A stretch of 36,013 nucleotides of DNA from Hyphomonas sp. (lineage in GTDB: Bacteria > Pseudomonadota > Alphaproteobacteria > Caulobacterales > Hyphomonadaceae), in assembly GCA_002700305.1 (NCBI GenBank), contig PACZ01000023.1, forward strand, positions 1 to 36,013. Direction: 5' to 3'. The notes under the pieces were generated by a model, which was not told the DNA's origin, searched no databases, and saw only the letters and a list, made by a program, of their open reading frames with translations. A program made the translations under genes and the position numbers. Positions 30,547 to 36,013 of the stretch are shown here, in pieces (within the stretch, counting starts at the first letter, position 1; each line of letters begins with the position of its first letter).

Positions 30547-31194
30547 TTAGTTATAGTTTCGGTTGCCCCAGAGGTCGTCCGGACAGGAAAGTCCCCAGAT
30601 TCCGGCCTTGGACCGGCGTGCATTCGCTTCTTCATCGGCGTAAGCGCGGCGGCTGTATCTCGGCCAATCGCGGGCCCAACCGCTCCCCACCATGATATTT
30701 CCAAGGTCGGTGCCGCCAACATAGCAGGTGGCAACGAGGCGATCACCATTCTTACCGGTCACATCACATGTCACGGTCTGCCGTTGGATGTAGCCGTAAA
30801 GATAGTTCGAGGCTTTCTGATAGACGTTGACGGTGCCGCATCGCCGCCCGCGTTCCGGCGCATCGAAACCGCTGAGGCGGATGCGCTCGCCATGAATGTC
30901 GATTGTGTCGCCATCCACCACCGATGCGACCCCCGCAATCTGGGCGCCTCTTGTGACGGTTGCGTCCGGCTCGCTGCCAAGGGTCCAGTAGGTGCCGAGA
31001 CCAAGGGCCAGGACAAGCAGAACAATCGACAGGGCAGGGAGCATACCGCGAAAGCGCAGCAGCGGCCGCTTCTTTCCTGGCGGTTCCGGGCGGGGCCGCT
31101 TGCGCCTACGGTCGTGCGGATCGAACCGGATGACGTTTCGTTTCAAAAAGAAGCCCTCTGTCTCACAATATTCAGAATAAAGGCGTTCGCGCAT
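30547..31194 (-). CDS. Membrane-anchored thermonuclease (SNase-like) protein
   Basis: This 215-residue protein has a basic cytoplasmic segment (1-50), one membrane helix (~51-70), then an SNase-like domain: VVDGDTIDI (92-100), RIRLSGFDAPE with Arg106 and Glu114, and GDRLVATC with Arg152. The Arg-Glu spacing of 8 equals that of staphylococcal nuclease (R35/E43), so the active site appears intact. It should be a Ca-dependent nuclease facing the periplasm. Four cysteines may form disulfides. Such genes are frequent on conjugative plasmids. The ATG at 31194 is chosen over a TTG at 31206; neither has a strong ribosome binding site. Confidence 0.8.
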   Translation of the reverse strand: MRERLYSEYCETEGFFLKRNVIRFDPHDRRRKRPRPEPPGKKRPLLRFRGMLPALSIVLLVLALGLGTYWTLGSEPDATVTRGAQIAGVASVVDGDTIDIHGERIRLSGFDAPERGRRCGTVNVYQKASNYLYGYIQRQTVTCDVTGKNGDRLVATCYVGGTDLGNIMVGSGWARDWPRYSRRAYADEEANARRSKAGIWGLSCPDDLWGNRNYN

Positions 31195-31390
31195 TCGCTC
31201 AACCAATCAGAAAGATGGCTTCGTGAATCCAATAAGGAGCCCTTTGTGATGCCGAGACGTGTGTCGGCCTGTTGCAGCTTCAGAAACAGCTCCTACGGGC
31301 CGTAGAGGCGGCGACAGTGCCAATGCAATGAGCACCAACCGTCATCGGCTTGCACCTTATCCCCTTCAATAGCCAAGAGTGGGTGGACAC

Positions 31391-31479
31391 GGGGCGAAGC
31401 CCTTTAGGGCTGAGGGGCGTGAAATCCCTCATGCGCGAAAGCGCATTCCTTTTTGTCTGGCAAAGCCAGACGCTTTTTT
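31391..31479 (+). ncRNA. Candidate structured RNA with terminator in the replication region
   Basis: In 90 bp there are consecutive stems: GGGC-GAA-GCCC (31392-31402, which competes with AGCCC-TTTA-GGGCT 31398-31411), TGAGGG/CCCTCA (31411-31416, 31426-31431), ATGCGC-GAAA-GCGCAT (31431-31446), and GTCTGGC-AAA-GCCAGAC (31455-31471) followed by T6 (31474-31479). The last is a normal + strand terminator with no + strand gene before it. A small RNA controlling replication is possible. No promoter was identified. Confidence 0.4.
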
Positions 31480-31487
31480 CAAAGTAC

Positions 31488-31877
31488 TTATCCACATTTT
31501 ATCCACAGCATACGGATTTTTGCAAAATCCAGACTACGCAAGGGATGCAGGCTCGAATCTGACGAGTTATCCCCGTTATCCACGGCACCAATAATAAGAG
31601 TTAGTTTTTGTTAGTAATAGTTAAGGGCGTGGAACTCAGCGTGGAACGTCTGAAAATAGAGGATATCAGAAAACGGACGGTTTTTAATAACCCGAATTTC
31701 GGTCACTGATAACCCGAATTTCGGTTTCTAATAACCCGAATTGGGAGGCAAATTATCCCCAGCCTCTGTCGCGGATTGAACACAACCCTACCGACAGAAT
31801 CCCGGTTTCTGAAAACCCGAAGCGAGACAGGGTTTCTGAAAACCCGAATACTGGGCCATGGTTTCTGAAAACCCGAA
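31488..31877. other. Replication origin (oriV) with DnaA boxes and RepA iterons
   Basis: DnaA boxes: TTATCCACA at 31488-31496 and 31499-31507, TTATCCACG 31576-31584, weaker TTATCCCCG 31567-31575 and TTATCCCCA 31753-31761. Iterons share AACCCGAA: ATAACCCGAATTTCGGT at 31687 and 31709 and a third copy at 31731 (22-bp period), then GGTTTCTGAAAACCCGAA at 31804, 31831 and 31860. An AT-rich stretch (31590-31625) lies between the box cluster and the iterons. The layout is that of an iteron plasmid origin next to its initiator gene. Confidence 0.8.
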
Positions 31878-32700
31878 CTTGACGAGCTTGCTGCCGGTCC
31901 GGCACCCGCAGCAGGATTTGTTCATTTGCGATATCGCCGACTGCGTTCTGAAGAACGACATTGCGAGCATGGAGCATCCGGTCTTCTCGCTGTCAAAAAA
32001 GCCGGATCTGAGCGTGCGGGAATACGTCAATGGCGACAAGCGCCTGACGGTGACACCCAGCGTCAAAGGCATGGCCACCATTTACGACAAGGACATTTTG
32101 ATTTTCGCCATAAGCCAGTTGATGGCGGCCAAGAACCAGGGTGAGCCGATCAGCCGCGAACTACGTCTCAGCGCACGCTCCTTTCTGGTCTTTGCAAACC
32201 GGCACACCGGAGGAGGGGACTATGAACAGCTTGAAGCCGCGCTCGACCGTCTGACAGGCACGCGTCTCAAAACATCCATCCGCACGGGCGGGGAGAAACA
32301 GGATTCATGGTTCGGCCTAGTCGAAAGCGCCTATGTGAAGCGCCTCGAAAATGCGGATGGGAGTGAAGGCCGTGTGATGGAAATGCGCATCACCCTGTCA
32401 GACTGGCTGTTTAAGGCGATTACGGCGAATGAGGTGCTGAGCATGCATCCGGACTATTTCAGGCTACGAAAGCCTATTGAGCGCAGGCTCTATGAAATCG
32501 CCCGGAAACATTGTGGTGCTCAGGACCGCTGGGAAGTGAGGTTGGACCTGCTTCACAAGAAAACGGGGTCACGTAGTCCGGTCAAACAGTTCCGCTATTT
32601 TCTAAAGGAATTGGAAGGGCAGCAGCATCTTCCTGATTACATGGTAGAAATTCGAGAATCGGGCGACTATGTTACGTTTACAAGACGCGGGTCAAATTAG
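31858..32700 (+). CDS. repA: Replication initiator protein (RepA, RPA family)
   Basis: This 280-residue protein matches the RPA-type plasmid initiators: HPVFSLSKKPDLSVREY (~40-57), GMATIYDKDILIFAISQLMAAKNQG (~70-94), SWFGLVESAYVKR, DWLFKAITANEVLSMHPDYFRLRKPIERRLYEIARKHCG (~180-220) and LHKKTGSRSPVKQFRYFLKEL. It should bind the upstream iterons and open the origin with DnaA. The start at 31858 puts the last iteron (31860-31877) inside the coding sequence as residues V2-N7, so binding there would block expression; the iteron core GGTTTCTGAAAACC is itself partly palindromic. The ribosome binding site is weak. A functional initiator would permit replication of the excised element. Confidence 0.88.
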   Translation: MVSENPNLTSLLPVRHPQQDLFICDIADCVLKNDIASMEHPVFSLSKKPDLSVREYVNGDKRLTVTPSVKGMATIYDKDILIFAISQLMAAKNQGEPISRELRLSARSFLVFANRHTGGGDYEQLEAALDRLTGTRLKTSIRTGGEKQDSWFGLVESAYVKRLENADGSEGRVMEMRITLSDWLFKAITANEVLSMHPDYFRLRKPIERRLYEIARKHCGAQDRWEVRLDLLHKKTGSRSPVKQFRYFLKELEGQQHLPDYMVEIRESGDYVTFTRRGSN

Positions 32701-32729
32701 ATGATAAAGCGAAATTTACGCTCCCAAAA

Positions 32730-32746
32730 TGTGCGCTTTACGCACA
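32730..32746 (-). terminator. Hairpin downstream of repA
   Basis: TGTGCG-CTTTA-CGCACA is a perfect 6-bp stem. On the minus strand it is followed by TTTTGGG and on the plus strand by AAAAAAG, so it reads best as a terminator for a minus-strand transcript, of which none is known, or as a structural element. Confidence 0.4.
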
Positions 32747-32752
32747 AAAAAG

Positions 32753-32825
32753 TTGACTCAGGTAACCGTTTAGGTTACACAGAACTCAATATGGCCGGCC
32801 CCTCTGCATTCGTGTACGGGTCGGC
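32753..32825 (+). promoter_or_regulatory. Promoter, operator palindrome and leader hairpin of the Abi gene
   Basis: TTGACT (32753-32758) and a weak -10 TACACA (32776-32781) with 17-bp spacing enclose the palindrome GTAACC-GTTTA-GGTTAC (32762-32778). A leader hairpin GCCGGCCC (32794-32801) / GGGTCGGC (32818-32825), with one G-U pair and TTTCT after it, precedes the ATG at 32841. Confidence 0.45.
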
Positions 32826-32840
32826 TTTCTACATTCTGGG

Positions 32841-33782
32841 ATGAGGTATCAGAAGCCCTTCCTGCCGATTGCGCAACAGATAGCGCAGCTCGAAGCGCGC
32901 GGTCTTGAGATCGGCGACCAGCAACTGGCCACAAGAGCGCTTGAGCAAATCGGTTATTACCGGCTGAGTGCTTACTGGTATGCCTTTCGAGAAATTCAGC
33001 AAGGCAAGCGTACCGATACGTTTCTGGCGGGGGCGAAGCTACAGGACGCTGTCTCGCTCTATATCTTTGACAAGAAGCTGCGCCTGCTGGTGCTCGATGC
33101 CATCGAGCGCATCGAGATCAGTCTTAGGACCGACATTGCCCTGACGGTTGGCGTAAATGGCGGTTGGGCGCATCGGGATGCTCAGTACGTCCACCCCCGG
33201 TTCAATCGGGCGAAACGTGGCGGGCGTGTGCCCTTTCAGGATTGGATGTCCCGATTGGACAAATGCGAGAGCCGGTCTCGGGATGAATTCGTCACCCATT
33301 TCAGAGCCAAATACACTAGCGAGCGCTTTCTGCCGATCTGGATGTCCGTTGAAGTCTGGGAGCTGGGGCTTCTTTCTCATTTTCTGAGCGGTATGCGTCA
33401 CGCTGATATTACAGCCATAAGCCATCGATACGGGTTGCCAGACGCGAAGCTCCTGCCCACCTGGACGCGGACTTTTACGTTCGTGCGAAACGTATGTGCG
33501 CACCATGGCCGATTGTGGAACCGACCCATGGTTGACCAGCCTGCCTTTCCGCGTGCCGGTACACTGATAGACTTTGATCATGTGTCAGCGAGTCGTCCGT
33601 CCCAGGAACGTCTCTATGGCACACTGGTCATTTTGAATTTCCTCGTGCGCCAACTGAATGGCGGGACGGAGTGGCATCTTCGCGTCAAAGAGTTGCTGGA
33701 GAGCTTCCCGGATTCCCCCTTGCTCAGTTTGACGTCAGCAGGATTTCCCGCAGGATGGGAGCAAGAAGCGATATGGAATTAA
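32841..33782 (+). CDS. Abi_2 (AbiD/AbiF-like) HEPN abortive-infection protein
   Basis: This 313-residue protein has the family features: KPFLPIAQQIAQLEARGLEI at the N-terminus, LEQIGYYRLSAYWYAFR (34-50), LRLLVLDAIERIEISLRTDIA (80-100), and the HEPN RNase motif RNVCAHHGRLWN with Arg216, Asn217 and His221 (R-x4-H). Abi_2 proteins stop phage growth, probably by RNA cleavage after activation. The frame is full length. The leader carries an operator-like palindrome and a hairpin, so tight control of a toxic product is plausible. No protein antitoxin gene is adjacent; RNA antitoxins have been reported for AbiF-type proteins (from memory). No clear ribosome binding site. Confidence 0.87.
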   Translation: MRYQKPFLPIAQQIAQLEARGLEIGDQQLATRALEQIGYYRLSAYWYAFREIQQGKRTDTFLAGAKLQDAVSLYIFDKKLRLLVLDAIERIEISLRTDIALTVGVNGGWAHRDAQYVHPRFNRAKRGGRVPFQDWMSRLDKCESRSRDEFVTHFRAKYTSERFLPIWMSVEVWELGLLSHFLSGMRHADITAISHRYGLPDAKLLPTWTRTFTFVRNVCAHHGRLWNRPMVDQPAFPRAGTLIDFDHVSASRPSQERLYGTLVILNFLVRQLNGGTEWHLRVKELLESFPDSPLLSLTSAGFPAGWEQEAIWN

Positions 33783-33892
33783 GCGAGTGGTTGTGCCTCA
33801 AACAAAGTCAAACCTTGGGCCACAACGCGAACCTAAGAGCAAAAATCTATAGGCGCTTCTAATAGTTTGTAAAATTGAGGGAAGGTCGAAAG

Positions 33893-35041
33893 ATGTCGAA
33901 TGATCGGTCAAGGCAAAAGAGAATCAGACCGGGCTTATTGATCCTCACTCCTATTTTCATGGTTCTGGCCACCCAGTGTGGGCGCGTAGCGGGGTCAGAA
34001 GCTACTCGCACTGAGCTTCAGCGAATAGCGATTGCGTCTGCCGAACCAGTCCCGATTGAAGTTCGAGTCACACGCCAAGATGCAGAAGGAGCGACACTCG
34101 ATCAGATAGACGCTGATTTTGCTGCGGCGTTGGGGTCTTACTTGGCAGCTCGTATCAATGAGAATTCCACTCAAACTGTTGAAGCAATATCTTCGGTTGT
34201 TGGCAGTGGTGATTTGGTATTCGCCATGGTGCGCCTGGAGTCGGGCGGCGAACTTGAAATGCTTCAATTGGCGACAATTATGGATCAAGATCTCGTACGA
34301 GTTACTTGTGCGAGAAGCGGAGCACCGGTCCTTTCGATTGAGACGCAAGATTGTGCTTCGCAGATTCAAGCCACATTTCAGGTTGATGTAAAAAATCTGA
34401 CCCAAGATGAAGATCAGCAATTGCAGGATCCAGGCCTCGATTTCGTGGCTCAAACTCAGCCCAGCGTATTTGCTAGTCATAAATTCCCAGGCGGCTTTAG
34501 TGTCGACATTCCTGAAAACTGGGAAATTCTGGGCTCTAGGCAAGCGGATGATTTGAACGTCTATTCAGAGGTTGTAACGAATTCGATTGGATTGCCATCA
34601 GGGCAGGGCAATAACAAGATACTTGTCGCCGCGAATGCTCTCAATGACGCAGGCCAAACGATAGCGACCGTTCGGTTGAGTGTTAGGGCGTATGCTGAGC
34701 TAACACAAAGCGAAATGCGCATGGGTATGAAAGAAGAGAGAGCGTCGCTTCGAAACTTGATGCTCGCGCAGAGTGAGCAGACAGCGAAGTCCCTAAGGTC
34801 CGCTGACGGTGTGAGATACTACAAGGTACGCGATGCGGATACGGTAGGGAACGACCAGCTGACGTGCATGTGGAGCAGCTTTGAATATGACATCGGCAAG
34901 GGAGCCACAGTTTCAGATTCCTGGATTTGTCCGCTTGGGGATAGGACATTGAAGCTGTCCACTTCCTATAATAAATCCGCGGCTAGGCTTTATGCGCCAA
35001 TCATCGAGCATATTTGGCGCTCGCTTCGAACGAATGGGTGA
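33893..35041 (+). CDS. Envelope-anchored protein, unknown function
   Basis: This 382-residue protein has a basic start (MSNDRSRQKRIRPG) followed by a hydrophobic helix ending LATQCG. The Gln before the Cys makes a classical lipobox doubtful, so it is a signal anchor or an atypical lipoprotein. The exported part has a first domain (~45-175) and a second (~195-380) with KFPGGFSVDIPENWEILGSR, resembling substrate-free surface domains found in DUF-type exported proteins. GGGAAGG stands 7 nt before the ATG at 33893; a TTG at 33875 is less likely. It precedes a multi-span membrane gene on the same strand. Base composition appears more AT-rich than the transfer genes, suggesting separate acquisition. 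Confidence 0.68.
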   Translation: MSNDRSRQKRIRPGLLILTPIFMVLATQCGRVAGSEATRTELQRIAIASAEPVPIEVRVTRQDAEGATLDQIDADFAAALGSYLAARINENSTQTVEAISSVVGSGDLVFAMVRLESGGELEMLQLATIMDQDLVRVTCARSGAPVLSIETQDCASQIQATFQVDVKNLTQDEDQQLQDPGLDFVAQTQPSVFASHKFPGGFSVDIPENWEILGSRQADDLNVYSEVVTNSIGLPSGQGNNKILVAANALNDAGQTIATVRLSVRAYAELTQSEMRMGMKEERASLRNLMLAQSEQTAKSLRSADGVRYYKVRDADTVGNDQLTCMWSSFEYDIGKGATVSDSWICPLGDRTLKLSTSYNKSAARLYAPIIEHIWRSLRTNG

Positions 35042-35102
35042 AAGATTGATGACGGGCGATTTTTCAATCTGGTCGTAACGGCACAAATGGGGGAGTGGGC
35101 AA

Positions 35103-35948
35103 TTGGTTCGACGAGAGCATGTATTCAGATTTGATGCTGAAGATAATTTGAAGAATATCACGCGGAAACCAGAAGGGCGGTTGCTTATCGTAGTTGCCAT
35201 TCTCAACGCGATGTTCGCCGTTGCGCTGTATGGGCCAGCTAACGACTTTCTTTACGATGAATCAGTCGCGTCACTTCTGGCAGTAGTGTGCTTGTTGCCG
35301 AGTGTTGTTTTCTTCATATCCGCATTTGTGGCGGGCAGTTTGAGGTTGAGCCGTTGGGTATTCTTGTTGATGTTGGCAGTCGCGAACCTCAACTTTCTCG
35401 CTGAAGATGGCGGGTATCCTTGGTATTGGCTTGGAGGTCTGTTCTTTGCAGCTGCCTATTGGGTCATCCTGATGCGCTGGAGGGCGGAACCAGTTTATTC
35501 GCCAGACCGCAAGAAGCCGACCACCATTAGCTATGTTTTGGCATGGGTAATCAGTGGAGCAATTGCGAGCGCATATATTGGGGCGCTTAGCACAGTTGAT
35601 ACCAGCTATTTTGACGTATCGGATTATGTTGCCTTCATTTTATCCGGTTTGTTTGTAAATATCGTATCGTCATTGTTCGTGTACACGCTATTCTCACAGC
35701 TCCGGCTGTACCTTGTGATGCCATACCTCTGGGGATTCGGACTTCTGGGCGTCTGTCTGACGCCTGCGCTCGGCCTAGCGAATGGTCAATTCGAAAGCTC
35801 CAACGCTATTGCGTATGCAACAGCGGAATCTGCTGCTTTGATTGTTTCACACAATTTGGCGTTTTTCTTTTTCTTCAAATCAAAGGGGCGAATGAGGCGG
35901 GAAGATCAACATGCTGGTCTGCTCCCTGAAAAGTGGTCCATTATTTGA
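35103..35948 (+). CDS. Polytopic membrane protein (about eight helices), unknown function
   Basis: This 281-residue protein has a cytoplasmic N-terminus (VRREHVFRFDAEDNLKNIT) and about eight hydrophobic segments spread over residues 27-270. I do not recognise the family. It starts with TTG at 35103; GGGGGAG about 7 nt upstream supports this. It lies 61 bp after the 33893 gene on the same strand, so the two may be co-transcribed. The stop codon lies 33 bp before a transposase start, so the C-terminus may have been altered by an insertion sequence. Composition is AT-richer than the mobilization genes. Confidence 0.68.
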   Translation: MVRREHVFRFDAEDNLKNITRKPEGRLLIVVAILNAMFAVALYGPANDFLYDESVASLLAVVCLLPSVVFFISAFVAGSLRLSRWVFLLMLAVANLNFLAEDGGYPWYWLGGLFFAAAYWVILMRWRAEPVYSPDRKKPTTISYVLAWVISGAIASAYIGALSTVDTSYFDVSDYVAFILSGLFVNIVSSLFVYTLFSQLRLYLVMPYLWGFGLLGVCLTPALGLANGQFESSNAIAYATAESAALIVSHNLAFFFFFKSKGRMRREDQHAGLLPEKWSII

Positions 35949-35980
35949 GTTAGTTCCGGCTTCAGATATGGAGCTGAGAC

Positions 35981-36013
35981 ATGGGCAAGAGATCAACGCC
36001 TGAAGAGATCATA
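35981..36013 (+). mobile_element. Start of an IS3-family-type transposase OrfA (cut by window edge)
   Basis: The frame reads MGKRSTPEEII up to the window end. This matches the usual start of IS3-family OrfA proteins (K-R-x-T-P-E-E/Q-I-I). GGAG lies 7 nt before the ATG. The left inverted repeat should lie within the preceding ~40 bp, but I cannot define it without the other end. Only eleven residues are visible. Confidence 0.55.

Noticed and set aside
31687..31877. Direct repeats with regular spacing as a CRISPR array
   Set aside because: Repeats are 17-18 bp with 4-13 bp between them, adjacent to repA and DnaA boxes, with no cas genes; they are iterons.

Overview
The window looks like an alphaproteobacterial chromosome, possibly Hyphomonadaceae or a close relative. 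This rests on the Lon C-terminus, the GC-rich codon use, and an accessory gene set (RPA-type replication initiator, ArdC, DUF3768, MobC with a MOBP-type relaxase) familiar from alphaproteobacterial plasmids and integrative elements. The assignment is by recognition only; no search was run. Only the first ~1.6 kb is clearly core: the 3' two thirds of lon, its terminator, and tRNA-Val(UAC). Everything after the tRNA 3' end reads as an integrated mobile element whose right end lies beyond the window.

Layout. 1.6-2.4 kb: attL side, with direct repeats and a two-gene cassette (small membrane protein and a small protein with a Cas2/VapD-like fold pattern). 2.4-4.3 kb: tyrosine integrase, its small upstream partner and an HTH regulator. 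4.4-6.5 kb: membrane/coiled-coil protein, then a ParA plus ribbon-helix-helix (RHH) partition pair with a repeat array upstream. 6.5-8.4 kb: ArdC, a truncated duplicate of its 5' end and a membrane-anchored protein. 8.6-13.5 kb: surface/secreted cargo (a cysteine-rich protein with a thrombospondin-1-like domain, a lipoprotein, a fibre-like protein), a metallophosphoesterase and an exonuclease-like protein. 13.4-14.0 kb: serine resolvase. 14.2-21.3 kb: a tightly packed four-gene operon of DNA methyltransferase, SF2 helicase, GIY-YIG protein and Mrr-like nuclease, probably one restriction/defence system. 21.6-26.3 kb: mobilization region (relaxase, MobC, candidate oriT, many small accessory proteins). 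26.5-29.4 kb: a VirD4/TraG coupling protein with an unusually long N-terminal part. 29.4-32.7 kb: small genes, a membrane-anchored thermonuclease-like protein, and a replication region with DnaA boxes, six iterons and RepA. 32.8-36.0 kb: Abi_2 HEPN protein, two envelope genes and the start of an IS3-type transposase.

How it fits together. The element carries both integration functions (integrase at a tRNA) and plasmid functions (RepA with iterons, ParA with RHH), plus a relaxase, oriT and coupling protein, but no mating-pair (VirB) genes in the window. It therefore looks like an integrated plasmid or mobilizable element. The most interesting feature is regulatory. An 8-bp-period array of YHRG-type octads lies upstream of parA, and similar arrays precede the coupling-protein gene, a small membrane-protein gene, a secreted-protein gene and the metallophosphoesterase. 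This suggests that one RHH protein both partitions the element and controls genes across it. A second palindrome, TACTC-N7-GAGTA, is shared by the HTH-gene promoter and the candidate oriT, where a nic-like sequence follows it at 8 nt.
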